Positions 10,812 to 21,872 of a DNA stretch of 64,000 bases are shown here, piece after piece (within the stretch, counting starts at the first letter, position 1; every line of letters starts with the position of its first letter). Both the position numbers and the translations under genes were made by a program. The stretch covers positions 62,001-126,000 of the forward strand of contig JAECUM010006663.1 of the NCBI GenBank assembly GCA_016617855.1, written 5' to 3'. A model generated the notes under the pieces. It was not told the DNA's origin and made no database searches. It saw only the letters and a list, made by a program, of their open reading frames with translations. The DNA is from Megalonaias nervosa. Its lineage: Eukaryota; Mollusca; Bivalvia; Unionida; Unionidae.

Positions 10812-13060
10812 AATGTGCATGCATCATAATGAGAGGGATGCAGCCATACAAACACACAAGGTCATTGTGATCCATATATTCACTCTTGAGAGTCATTTTT
10901 TTGCTCTCTGTTCACTACATTTCTTTGATAAACACAATGTGAAAACTGCAGTGTGGATGCATATTGAGATGAGTAGTCCTCCCATTTATTAACCTGGTCT
11001 TTGTGACCTAATTGTTATGCTTGGGTGATTGTTTTTTTCAACTATTGATTTGTTACACTTTAACTATCTTGAACTTTTTTTTATCTAAATGTTCAGACAA
11101 TCTAATTTTCCTGACAAAATAGTTTCAAAACTTGCATTAATTCTCAATACCGTAGTATATACAGGTTTGTACACTAAGTATATTTTTGTAATCCAAGATA
11201 AGTAAATGCAAATAAACAAAGAAACACTTTACCCATACTGAGAAACAGGTGAATAGGTGGCCATCAGACCTAGAAACTGCTTTTTTTTACCATAAATATA
11301 ATCCGGCTCTCAGCTTTTCTTTATCTCTCGAATACCTGTGAGGGCCAGAGATCAGTAGGTAACCAAATCAGAAGATTTTTTTTTCCTGAGGAATCACCAT
11401 ATTCTTTACCACTCTGTCACAGATCTAAACAATTTTGAGTCATGAAATAGTATTCAGAGATGTCCAAAATAATTTTACTTTTAGTACATATTGCATTAAG
11501 AATCAAACTGTACATTGTTTCCTTTGTAGAAGTCATTAATTTTTCTGGAATGGGGTCTCTTGGTACTACTTACTGTCGCCATTGTTTTGACTCAATGGGC
11601 ATTTGTGTAGTTTTGGTTTGTTGCTCTTACACTTGATTTGAAATGTGCATCCAACACAAAAAGACTTTTATGCAAACTTATCTCCAAAGGCAGTATATAT
11701 ACACAAACAAAAACAAAACACAGACACCAGAACTGCAGCCAGTACTTTTTTGTTGGTAAAAGAAAACACCAAAACATTATCAAGTAAGTCCATTTTGATT
11801 CCAGAAATGGAAAATGTGGGGGCTTTAGAGCTCCTACTAGGTCAAAAAATTGGGGTTGTTTAGATAATTCAAGTGTCACAAGTACCAGCGTCCTTTTTAT
11901 TAATGAGAATCCGAAGACATGTCATTAACAGCCTCCACTGCTGTCTGTCCCAGGAGTTGAATTCCTCATGCTGCAGGTGGCCAGACTGGATACCCGTACA
12001 ACCAATCTATCTGCCAACCAATTAAATTGATTGTCTTTTGCTTCTTTGGCAGTGTGTGCACTCTCTTCAGGAAGTTATCTTGGGTGTGTTCAATTAAGTC
12101 TAAAAACATCCATAATGATCTGTCATCTACATCTCCTGAGGTGTGTTTTATGGATGCCATGGTGACAACTTTTTAGCATGAAAGATGAAAAAAATTGTCA
12201 ATGGTGAAATGATGGATCCTGGAAAACTGGTTATTGTGTTTTATAATTGCAAGCAAGGATAAATTACGACCTAATTTACCTTGTCTACTTCTGATTGGTT
12301 TTGAACATGCAGGGGGCATAATAGAAGTGTTAATTTTCTGGATATATTTTATTTTTAAGAATGCCAATTTTCATTTGCACACAAATTATCTGGACACTGA
12401 GAAAAGTGACTAAGTTTTAAAGTTTAAAAAAAATTGAATAAATAACTATACATTTACGAAACTTAGCATGTGGAGCCATCTCACTCAAGGAGGGTAACTC
12501 AACCATACCAAAACTATATCACTGGAATCTTTCATGCTTAACTGACTTCTGTATTTTCAGCTATCTGTTCATTACACCATTAATATCTTGGACTCAGTTT
12601 CACCTATACACAAACTTGGTGTGTGGATGCATCTCAGTGGAAATAACTTGACCATACAAAAAGCAGGTCACTGTGACCTAATTTTCAGATTTGAGTAATT
12701 CAGGTATTTTCTTCTATACCAGTCTATCTGATTTGCTGCTTCAAATTTGCTCCTGTTTGGAGATTTGTGTTTAGAAGTCAACACATTGTTACATGTACAT
12801 TATTATGTAGAATCTCAGCAACATGTGTAAGGCCTTTTTTAAGTCTACACAAGATACTAGCGCTGTGCCAGCCTTCCAGATTCTGGATTAAAAAACTCTT
12901 TTTCCTTTTTTTCTCCTTACATTTAATCTTAAAAGTTATTCAATATGAAAGAATAATACAGGTTTTGCAAATTTTCAAAATTTTAACTGAAACAATCAGA
13001 AAAGTTCAACCAACACAAAATCTCACTGCAGTACAATCCCATTTTTATTTCCCCAAATAA
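10812..13060. other. noncoding, diverged repeats, no gene recognised
   Basis: Scattered copies of the same diverged repeat family as 9452-10526 occur (GGTCATTGTGATCC near 10860, TCTTTGTGACCT near 10997, and a perfect AGGTCA-CTG-TGACCT palindrome at 12665-12679). ORFs of 60-97 codons occur on both strands, but none shows a recognisable domain or splice-site-bounded exon. Confidence 0.45.
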
Positions 13061-13542
13061 ATGGTTGATTGATGCCTGGTTACATGAGGTTTACAAGGCC
13101 TATCTATGGAGAAAAAAAAAATCCCCATCCTTCCTTTAGCAGTTTTTAACACCTACTTCATCATGTACATTGTTGCATTCATGCTGCAGGACTGCACATT
13201 TCATGCATTGCTATAACTCGTTTACGCAAACCATGCATAAAGGATGGGAGAAACGAAAGTAGATGTAATCCTTCACATTTCAATTTTGTCTGTACAGATT
13301 CATAAAAAAAAGATTTAAGTTGAATAATCGCCAAATTCTGTGATATGATTTCATTCTATGAAAGATAAAGTAATACTGTAACAGCTTTGCATATCAGTGC
13401 TGTAGCTTTTGTCTAGAGAGATGATACAGATGCAGTCTTAACACAGTTTGAGAAGCAATAGGCTTGATGGCACTTGGCTGACTTCTTTGCTACGACTTAG
13501 TGGCATTAATTTCAACTGGCTTTTCATGCAGAAACTTAATAA

Positions 13543-13765
13543 GTATGTATTTTTTAAATTAATTACTATGTACTTTAAAATTATTTAGTATGTATTTTTA
13601 AAGTAATTAGAAAGTTTGTATTTTTAAATTAGTATGTAGTTGTAAATTAATTAGTATTTTTAAATTAATTATTAAGTTTGTAGTTTTAAAGTAATTAGTG
13701 TTTATTTTTAAAAATCATAAGTACATATTGTTAAATTGGTAAGTTTATATTTTTAAAGTCATCTG
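13543..13765. repeat. AT-rich degenerate minisatellite (~35-45 bp units)
   Basis: Successive units of the form AATTAGTATGTATTTTTAAA with variable spacing repeat five or six times. There is no coding potential. Confidence 0.6.
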
Positions 13766-13786
13766 TATCATCCTTAAATTTTTACT

Positions 13787-13834
13787 ACACACACACACAC
13801 ATACACAGACACACACACCATAAACACACACACA
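13787..13834. repeat. (CA)n microsatellite, interrupted
   Basis: CA dinucleotide repeats interrupted by CATACACAG and CCATAAA. Confidence 0.9.
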
Positions 13835-14094
13835 CTTTTGAAAGCGGGAGGTAGCCACTCATCTTTTACAAATCCTGGATGCAACACTTTTTTAATATTT
13901 TAAAATATTCCTGGTCAGCTCCTGTGAATGGCCTACCAGTTCGTATCAAGTTGCAGGTTTTTGGAAGGGATTGGTATAATGTAGCATTATTGCAGCAAGC
14001 TGATTTACTTGAACTACTGCTGCAGCAGCAGATGCTACTATAATTACTATCATTAATGTTGTGATAGTCCAGCCTGCCTTGTCAGTAGCTCAGC

Positions 14095-14310
14095 ATACTG
14101 TATGCACTTGCTTACAAGTCCAGTCAAACTGCAAACAACAAAGAGCCTGATCTTTCCGTAGCGTATGTGCCTGCCGATCAAGGTCTGTGTTTTTTACTCA
14201 ACTGATTACTCCTATCAAACTGCACTCGCCCAGGTCTGAAGGCACATTATGTGATGGCAGATCTGGGTCTGTGCAGTTTGTGTTTGGACTCATAAGGGAG
14301 TAAATACTGT
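14095..14310. repeat. ~200-bp dispersed foldback repeat, copy 1
   Basis: The left arm reads ACTTGCTTACAAGTCCAGTC then AAACTGCAAAC. The right arm (GTGCAGTTTGTGTTTGGACT then CATAAG) is its imperfect inverse. The centre has two GATC-(A/T)-(A/G)GGTCTGTG-type words. Related copies are at 31088-31285 and, more decayed, at 19370-19550. It is MITE-like; the superfamily is unknown. Confidence 0.5.
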
Positions 14311-14362
14311 ATTGATTACTTTCGCATATGTGTGCATCTTCAACCATCTGTCCATACCCAAG

Positions 14363-14546
14363 ATCTGTGGTTCCCAACCCCCTGTCAGGTTTGTGACCCA
14401 AACCTGGGTCGCAAAGATATTCTGGAAGGTCGCCAGGATTTTATTTTTAGGGTAGCAGAACTTATCAAAATGTGGAAATGGGATTGTGAGGCTCAGAAAA
14501 AAATATTTTTTAGGGTCATGGTCAAAAAATGATGGGAACTGCTGTT
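14363..14546. mobile_element. hAT-like MITE (GTGGTTCCCAACC type)
   Basis: It begins CTGTGGTTCCCAACCCCCTG and ends ATGATGGGAACTGCTG, imperfect inverted termini. Internal words GGGTCGCAAAGATATTCTGG and AGGTCGCCAGGATTTT are typical of the CAGNGGTTCCCAACC group of non-autonomous hAT elements known from many animals. A 66-codon ORF crossing it is incidental. Confidence 0.6.
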
Positions 14547-15873
14547 TTAAATTAACCTTAATTTGATAAATTTTTCGTTAAATGAATAAAAGATAGATTT
14601 AAACAAGGTACTTCTTGTTGTCATTATTATTTCATGTTGGTGCCAATTTCAAATGAAATATGTGAAACTTTGTTCAGTAAGAAAACATTTAGGAGCCATG
14701 GCAAGGAAAAATAATTTGAAGAAGTTAAAAAAACCCATCTAAAGGGAATTTTTTTTATTGATTTGTAGGGAAATAAGTACAAACATAAAGTGTCCACTGA
14801 TGGTGCATCATGTTCTTGTCAAATGTGGCATCTTCCACCCAGCAAGACAGAAATTTTTATGTTGACTCAATTATGGGACTTCATGATGATGTACCACAAG
14901 AGGAAATCTTGGAGTTTTTTTAGGGAATACAGTTTACATGACAAATTTTGAACATATCTTTTTAAGGATTTTATACTTTGTACAATTATGTCTATTTTTT
15001 ATATATCTTCCAGAATTTTAACATCTTCACCTATTATCTTTTATCTTGTACTGATTCGTGTTTACTTTTATTGGGACCGGTTTTTCTTCCTAAAATTTTA
15101 TATTTACATTTTTAGAACTTTTATTTTTGAAGCAGCTCCATATAGCCAGTAACTGCTAATAAATAGTAATAAACAGGACTATAATATAACAATTATGTAA
15201 TTTCTGAAATCCTTTATCAACATACATTTAGAAGCTTCATATATTATAATCAATCACACTATATAAGCTGTTATCATTGGCGTCTTGGATGAGTTTATGA
15301 CTGATATCTACACGTATTAATTAAGCATACTTGCATGTGATTGGCTGAGTTTAGAAACTTCAGTTTTTGTTAACAATCTGATCAAACTTGGTACGTAAGC
15401 TTGTACAAGCAATTCTTGATCATAAAAGTTTTAAATTTTTTTACATTTTTAGAACTTACATTTTAATTGGCACCATATATCCAGTATTGTCGTGATTGGA
15501 ATCCCATATGACTGAGTTGTCTGTGGTGCTCTCATTTACAGATCACTGATACATCTCACCTCTGTCGGCACAAGCTTGAGTCTTGACTTGACTAGCATGG
15601 ATTGTTAGAAAGTTTGCAAGTAACTTCCTTAGGGTTGATGGTTCTTCACCAGGTTTTTTTTTTTTACTGTGACTGGAAAAAGATAAATGGATTTTGCACA
15701 GAAATTCAGTTCTCAACCATGTTTTTAACTGTAAAGGTGTACTGATTTTAGCTTGCTTTAAGCACCTCGGAAAATGTCTTGGTTTCAGATTGGTTGATTT
15801 GTGGTAATGCAGGAGCCCAATGGTAATCACCTTTCACATCTGGTCCTCAGTCCAACCATAGAGCAGAAGAGCT
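14547..15873. other. noncoding, nothing recognised
   Basis: AT-rich sequence. The segment 15540-15660 has words reminiscent of a decayed SINE A (CACCTCTGTCGGCACAAGCT, TAGCATGGATTG, GTTCTTC, CCAGGTTTT), so an old copy may lie here. No other feature was seen. Confidence 0.4.
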
Positions 15874-15886
15874 TGAGACATCTTGA

Positions 15887-16207
15887 GTGTGTAAGTTGGT
15901 ATGAGTGATTTGGATTTTTAATGTAGCTGTAACAATTTTTCAGTCATATCGTTAGAATGTCTGCAGTGTGGCAGTTTATGGTGATGTCTAGTTCTGGGGC
16001 ATCATGCCACAGACATGTAGCATGATGTCCCACCCAGTCACATTATCCTGACACCAGGCCGACCAGTCCTAAAACTAACCTCTTAATGGTGAGCAGTTTT
16101 TAATACCATTTTTATAAGTCTTTGGTATGACTTGGCAGGGGTTTAAACCCGCAAACTCCCGCGTGTGAGGTGGACGCTTTAACCACTAGGCCACCAGAGC
16201 GGTTCCA
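15887..16207 (-). mobile_element. SINE family B, minus-strand copy
   Basis: Read in reverse, the element starts with a tRNA-like head (CCGCTCTGGTGGCCTAGTGG), has a body with CAGGATAATGTGACTGGGTG and GGGACATCATGCTACATGTC, and ends TTAAAAATCCAAATCA. Flanks TGAGACATCTTGA (15874-15886) and TGAGACGTCTTGA (16208-16220) are a 13-bp target-site duplication with one mismatch. Other copies are at 49623, 53972 and 57259. Confidence 0.87.
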
Positions 16208-16442
16208 TGAGACGTCTTGAAAAAAATCTTGTTATCACTGCTCCTTCTAATAGAAAATAATATTAACATGGGGTTTTCATTGCAATACTTATGTAGTTAT
16301 CTTGTTCCTAAATAATAAATTGTGCTGCTTGGACATCCAGAATGGCCCCTGTAGTGGTAATGTTTTTCTCACTACTGGACCTGAACTTAAATTTATATTA
16401 ACATGGAGTTTTGAGCAGAAGACTTCTTATAAATTATATTGA

Positions 16443-16622
16443 GCAAGGCCCCTTGTGATGCAGCCATTGTAATAGCAGTGGTTTTCCAGCAAGGCCTTGT
16501 GTGATGCAGCCATTGTATTAGCTCTGGTTTTCCATCAAGGCCCCTTGTGATGCAGCCATCATAATAACTGGTTTTCCAGCAAGACCCCTTGTGATGCATC
16601 TTTCATAATAGCTTGTTTTCTG
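16443..16622. repeat. ~46-bp minisatellite, 4 copies
   Basis: Units of the form GCAAGGCCCCTTGTGATGCA followed by GCCATTGTAATAGC and GGTTTTCCA begin at about 16443, 16489, 16535 and 16579. A minus-strand ORF through them is a repeat artefact. Confidence 0.8.
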
Positions 16623-16705
16623 GCATGTTTGTTTATTTAGAATTAACAAGTCATCATAGAAAGCAAAAATAATGGTTAGAAAATATAAATGTTTTCATGA
16701 ATTGC

Positions 16706-16830
16706 TTTGTATGCCCCACCATGACAGTGATGGGGGTATAAATACTAGTAGTGTTTCCTTTGTTCGTGCATCCTTCTATCACTCATAGATTAAGTTTTGC
16801 GTTTGAGTCATTTCAGTCACAGTGGTGATG
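16706..16830. repeat. fragment of the TATGCCCC...GGGGGTATAA molluscan-type repeat
   Basis: ATGCCCCACCATGACAGTGA then TGGGGGTATAAA is a short imperfect palindrome followed by TTCCTTTGTTCGTGCATCC. The arrangement is characteristic of a dispersed repeat common in molluscan genomes. A related, longer and tandem version occurs at 56190-57080. It lies just 5' of the RARS1 exon, in the upstream intron. Confidence 0.5.
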
Positions 16831-16897
16831 CATTCATATTCCATGAATGCATTTCTGGTTTAGCCATAGATAAATAATTTTATTTTATTATCCACAG

Positions 16898-17145
16898 GTC
16901 AATTGTCCGAAATGCCAATGTAACACCTGAGCAGTTGAAGGCATATGTCAAATCAAATGAAATTAGCCTGGATCATGAAAAGGAATGGAAATTATCCAAG
17001 TGCTTGCTTCGTTTCCCTGAGGTCATTTTGAAATGCTTGGATGATCTACTGCTACACAGTCTGTGTGACTACCTGTACGAATTGTCCACAACTTTCACCG
17101 AGTTTTATGACAACTGTTATTGTATAGAGAAAGACAGACAGACAG
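16898..17145 (+). CDS. RARS1: arginyl-tRNA synthetase, cytoplasmic: penultimate exon
   Basis: The exon codes for most of the C-terminal anticodon-binding (DALR) helical domain of cytoplasmic ArgRS, which charges tRNA-Arg. Recognisable blocks in order: [52 protein letters not shown] and EKDRQTG. These match animal RARS1 closely as I recall it. The acceptor is TTATCCACAG ending at 16897 and the donor is GTAGGT at 17146. It enters in phase 2 and leaves in phase 1, and the next exon at 26678 enters in phase 1, so the junction codon is Gly. The upstream exon, which should carry the AFTRIR-type end of the catalytic fold, was not found in the 16.9 kb to the left. The assignment is secure; only the gene's 3' end is present. 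Confidence 0.95.
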
Positions 17146-17344
17146 GTAGGTGTATTTGACAACATAGAGGAAGAATTATCTTGTATGGAGTATTGTAAGA
17201 TATTAGTGATGTCACAATTTGTGTTGAAACAATAATGTGCATGGTGGTATCACAATTTGTGTTGAAACAGTAATGTGCATGGAGTTGTTAAAATGGAGAT
17301 AATAAATCCACAACAAATTCTTTCACATGCACATGCAATAATTT

Positions 17345-17850
17345 GTACAGAAATTCTCTCTGGCACTACTTCACATAGAGGGTCAATGAGTTTGTAATTC
17401 TCTATAACTACTTCTTGCAGAGTCAACAAGTTTGTAATTCTCTCTGGCACTACTTCACACAGAGAGTCAGCAAGTTTGTAATTCTCTGTGGCACTACTTT
17501 GAGTCAACAAGTTTGTAATTCTCTGTGACACTACTTCACACAGTGTCAACAAGTTCGTAATTCTCTGTGGCACTACCTTGCATTGATAGTCAACAAGTTT
17601 ATAATTCTCTGTGGCACTACCTTGCACAGAGAGTCAAAGTGTTTGTAATTCGCTGTGGCACTACCTTGCACAGCAAGTCAACATGTTTGTAATTCTCTGG
17701 CAATACTTCACAGAGAGTCAACAAGTTTGTAATTCTCTGTGGCACTACATCACAGAGCAAGTTTGTAATCCTCTGTTGCTCAACTTCACACAGAAAGTCA
17801 AAAAGTTTGTACTTCTCTGTGGTGCTGTCTCACACCGAGTCAACATTCCC
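17345..17850. repeat. ~44-bp minisatellite, about 12 copies
   Basis: The unit is approximately GTCAACAAGTTTGTAATTCT followed by CTGTGGCACTACTTCACACA and GA, with indels. ORFs on both strands (17250-17627 minus, 17611-17901 plus) translate the repeat and are not genes. Confidence 0.9.
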
Positions 17851-17877
17851 TGCAGGAATAATAGATTTTGCTGCTTA

Positions 17878-19272
17878 ATTAAAACTGTAATTAGATTATG
17901 ATGATATAATGTATTGACTATTGACAAATCTTTAATCAGATTATGATAATGGAATGTGTTGACTGTTGACAAAATTGTAATCAGATTATGATAATGGAAT
18001 GTGTTGACTGTTGACAGAACTGTAATCAGGTTATGATAATGGAATGTGTTGACTGTTGACAAAACTGTAATCAGGTTATGATAATGGAAAGTGTTGACTG
18101 TTGACAGAACTGTAATCAGGTTATGATAATGGAATGTGTTGACTGTTGACAGAACTGTAATCAAGTTATGATCATGGAATGTGTTAACTGTTGACAACTG
18201 TAATCAGGTTATGATAATGGAATGTGTTGACTGTTGACAGAACTGATCAGGTTATGATAATGGAATGTGTTGACTGTTGACAGAACTGTGATCAGGTTAA
18301 GATAATGGAATGTGTTGACTGTTGACAAAACTGTAATCAGATTATGAAAATGGTATGTGTTGACTGTTGACAAAACTGTAATCAGATTATGATAATGGAA
18401 TGTGTTGACTGTTGACAAAACTGTAATCAGATTACGATAATGGAATGTGTTGACTATTGACAAAACTGTAATCAGATTACGATAATGGAATGTGTTGACT
18501 GTTGATAAAACTGTAATCAGATTATGATAATGGAATGTGTTGACTGTTGACAAAACTGTAATCAGGTTATGATAATGGAATGTGTTGACTGTTGACAAAA
18601 CTGTAATCAGGTTATGATAATGGAATGTGTTGACTGTTGACAGAACTGTAATCAGGTTATGATAATGGAATGTGTTGACTGTTGACAGAACTGTAATCAA
18701 GTTATGATCATGGAATGTGTTAACTGTTGACAACTGTAATCAGGTTATGATAATAGAATGTGTTGACTGTTGACAGAACTGATCAGGTTATGATAATGGA
18801 ATGTGTTGACTGTTGACAGAACTGTGATCAGGTTAAGATAATGGAATGTGTTGACTGTTGACAAAACTGTAATCAGATTATGAAAATGGTATGTGTTGAC
18901 TGTTGACAAAACTGTAATCAGATTACCATAATGGAATGTGTTGACTGTTGACAAAACTGTAATCAGATTATGATAATGGAATGTGTTGACTATTGACAAA
19001 ACTGTAATCAGATTACGATAATGGAATGTGTTGACTGTTGATAAAACTGTAATCAGATTATGGTAATGGAATGTGTTGACTGTTGACAAAACTGTAATCA
19101 GATCACGATAATGGAATGTGTTGACTGTTGACAAAACTGTAATCAGATCACGATAATGGAATGTGTTGACTGTTGACAAAACTGTAATCAGATTACTATA
19201 ATGGAATGTGTTGACTGTTGACAAAATTGTAATCAGATTACGATAATGGAATGTGTTGACTATTGACCAAAT
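17878..19272. repeat. 45-bp minisatellite, ~31 copies, with 536-bp higher-order repeat
   Basis: The unit is TGTAATCAGGTTATGATAAT then GGAATGTGTTGACTGTTGAC then AAAAC, 45 bp. Because 45 is a multiple of three, minus-strand ORFs of 150-174 codons read as repeats of STVNTFHYHNLITVL; they are artefacts. Distinctive variants (for example ATCATGGAATGTGTTAACTG) recur exactly 536 bp apart, at 18171 and 18707, with the following variants in the same order. This indicates duplication of a block of about 12 units. Confidence 0.95.
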
Positions 19273-19369
19273 TTTACTTGGAAAGGATGATCATATTCTT
19301 TCCAAAAAAATGGTCAGCTTGTGACAAACTGATTTTATTAAATGTGTCGCAAATTCAGTACCATATGTA

Positions 19370-19550
19370 GTAACTTATAAGTTGGGCCCACACTGATAAT
19401 GTGCTGGCAGATTGGAATTTATGCAGTTCATTAAGAGGAATCAGTAGAATAAACAAAATGTTCCTTGATTTTCTAGCACATGATGTGACGGTAGATCAGG
19501 GTCTATGTTGCTTGCTGTTGAACCTGACTTATGTGCAAGTGTATACAATT
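19370..19550. repeat. ~200-bp dispersed foldback repeat, decayed copy
   Basis: It contains AATGTGCTGGCAGATTGG and ACGGTAGATCAGGGTCTATG then TTGCTTGCTGTTGAACCTGA and ends near CAAGTGTATAC, related to the copies at 14095 and 31088. The terminal arms are only partly preserved. Confidence 0.4.
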
Positions 19551-20040
19551 GTTACCAGTGTTCTGCTTTTTTGGATGGTTTTTGTGATGAATAATTTCTT
19601 GATTTATTTTCTGTAAATTTCCCAATACCTCAATGCACAGGATGTCATCAGTTTTTAAGCTCTTCATCTGTGAAAACAGTAATCGTTGACACTGTGACAT
19701 TGTTTAGTCTGTTTTTGAAAGTGACTCATAGTTTGATATTTGTTAAAATTTTGAGATAATTTAATTTCATGTTGAAAAGTATGTCTTAGTAGTATCTCAG
19801 AGCACCTTGATAACATTTTAAATTTATGTAAAAAAAAATAATTTATAGGTGTCTTGCCATAGTGAAAAGAGGGATTGGAGTTGATGGCAAAAATTTGACA
19901 GCTTTATAATCTGGATTTTTTAGTATCTCCATAATGAGAACTCCTCTCCATTGTTTACTGTATCATATAACTTCATTGTCCCATGTGATTTTTTTAAGAG
20001 TTCCAACATGAACTTGATATCAACTCAACAGCAAATATGT

Positions 20041-20512
20041 ATTTGGTTTGGTTTGGTGCTTTATGGCACAGCAACAGAAGTAGGTTATTTAGTGCTGAGG
20101 CAATTTGAATTTAGTGCCTTGCCCAAGGAAACATCATGGTAGGTGACCCAGGCTGGTCCAATGGCAGGATTTGAACCTGCACCCTTATAGTCACAAATCC
20201 AACACGTTAACCGGGGGCCCCGAGTGACCGAGTGGTCTAAAGCACTCTCCATTACGGATCACTGCCATCTCACCTCTGTCTGCGTGGATTCGAGTCTCAG
20301 ATTCGGCGAATGTGGATATGTGAGAAAGCTTCCCAGTAGCTTCTCGTGGGTCAGTGGTTCTTTCCGCAGATTTCCCGGTTTCTTCCTCCACCATTAATTC
20401 TGGCCGCCATGTATAGCCTATCGTGTGCTGAAAAATGGCGTTAAGCCCCACAACAACAACAACAACAACAACAACCAACACATTAACCACTGAGCCACTG
20501 TGGCTCCCACAA
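20041..20512 (-). mobile_element. tRNA-derived SINE (family D), interrupted by SINE A
   Basis: Read in reverse, the right part gives GGGAGCCACAGTGGCTCAGT then GGTTAA, with A-box TGGCTCAGTGG. After the inserted SINE A it continues to a B-box GGTTCAAATCC (reverse of GGATTTGAACC near 20167-20177). The left end is AT/GT-rich (TTGGTTTGGTTTGGTGC). The copy is split by SINE A at 20213-20474. Confidence 0.65.
20213..20474 (+). mobile_element. SINE family A inserted in another SINE
   Basis: Head GGGGGCCCCGAGTGACCGAG, B-box-like GGATTCGAGTCTC, body AGCTTCTCGTGGGTCAGTGG, TTCCTCCACCA and GTATAGCCTATCGTGTGC, tail CAA repeats. The 14-bp direct repeats CCAACACGTTAACC (20199-20212) and CCAACACATTAACC (20475-20488) differ at one position and mark the target-site duplication inside the older tRNA-like element. 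Confidence 0.92.
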
Positions 20513-21189
20513 ATCTGTGAATCAGTTTGTCAGCCATAAACCAGATGCAGCTTACTGAGAGCATAACTATATCCATCATGGTTGTTTTTGCAGTCCATTC
20601 TATCAACACAGATGTTAGAAATTAAATGGCCATATCTTTAAAGGTTCTCAGTGGATTTGAAATAAAGGTTGGACCTGTAACTTACATTCACTAAAATAGG
20701 AGCATTGTCCTTTAAGTGTGATTACCTTGGGACAGTCCTCACTAGCTCCTTCGGTTAACTGAACATACACAATTCATTTTCAGCAATTGTTGTTGTTGTT
20801 GGCTGGAGTCAAAAGATTGATTGAGGTTTTTGAAATGCAGGCAGTAGTGTCAGTTTCAATTACTGCAATGCCTGCATGAGTGAGAGTAAGACCCACACTT
20901 CCCGACAATCTTTTACTTGTTTTATTGTTGTCTTGGGATTTATTTGTATTCAAGCACAGATAAAAACAAGCAAAAGAAAGAAGAATTAAAGTGTTCATGA
21001 CACTTCATGAGAGATTGTAGAATTATTTCTACATTAGGTTCAACATTAAAGGGATCAATCTCATTCACTTTGGAATGTTTTGAGACAAATTTTTACAAGT
21101 TAATTATTTTATGAATAATAAAAAAACAAATATTTTCTTTTTACAAGATATAATGGTACAAAACCATGTTGTGTAATCATGAACAAATT

Positions 21190-21872
21190 GATCTGAGGAG
21201 TAGATTATATTGTGCACATTGTGCACATTGATCTATAGAGTGGATCATGTTGTACACATTAACATGTAGAGTGGATCATGTTATACACATTGATTGCATA
21301 GTGGATCATATTTTACAGATCGATCTAATAGAGTGGATCATGTTGTACACATTAACATGTAGAGTGGATCATGTTATACACATTAATTGCATAGTGGATC
21401 ATATTTTACAGATCGATCTAATAGAGTGGATCATGTTATACACATTGATTGCATAGTGGATCATATTTTACAGATCGATCTAATAGAGTGGATCATGTTG
21501 TACACATTAATCTGTAGAGTGGACCATGTTGTACAAATTTCACTGTAATATTTTGTGCATATTGGTCTGTAGAGTGGATCATGTTGCGCATATTAATCAG
21601 TAGAGTGGATTATGTTGTACATATTGATCTACAGAGTGGATCATGTTGTACACACTGATCTGTAGAGCAGATCATGTACACATTTCTCTACAGAGTGGAA
21701 AATGTTGTACACATTGATCTGCAGAGTGGATCATGTTGTGCACATTGATCTATAGAGTGGATCACACATTAATCTGCAGGATGGATCATATTGTACACAT
21801 TAACCTTGAGAGTGGATCATGTACACATTGATCTGTAGAGTAGATCATGTTGTACACATTGATCTGAGCATC
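21190..21872. repeat. 31-bp minisatellite, ~22 copies, with a 93-bp higher-order unit
   Basis: The unit is approximately AGTGGATCATGTTGTACACA then TTGATCTATAG. Within 21241-21500 three-unit blocks (93 bp) repeat, for example TGGATCATGTTGTACACATT at 21241 and 21334. The 69-codon ORF at 21247-21456 translates this array and is not a gene. Confidence 0.92.

Noticed and set aside
17345..17850. CRISPR-like array of ~44-bp repeats
   Set aside because: Contiguous minisatellite units without unique spacers, in an animal intron.
17745..19224. Minus-strand ORFs of 150-174 codons repeating STVNTFHYHNLITVL
   Set aside because: They translate a 45-bp minisatellite whose period is a multiple of three; no start context, domain or splice evidence.
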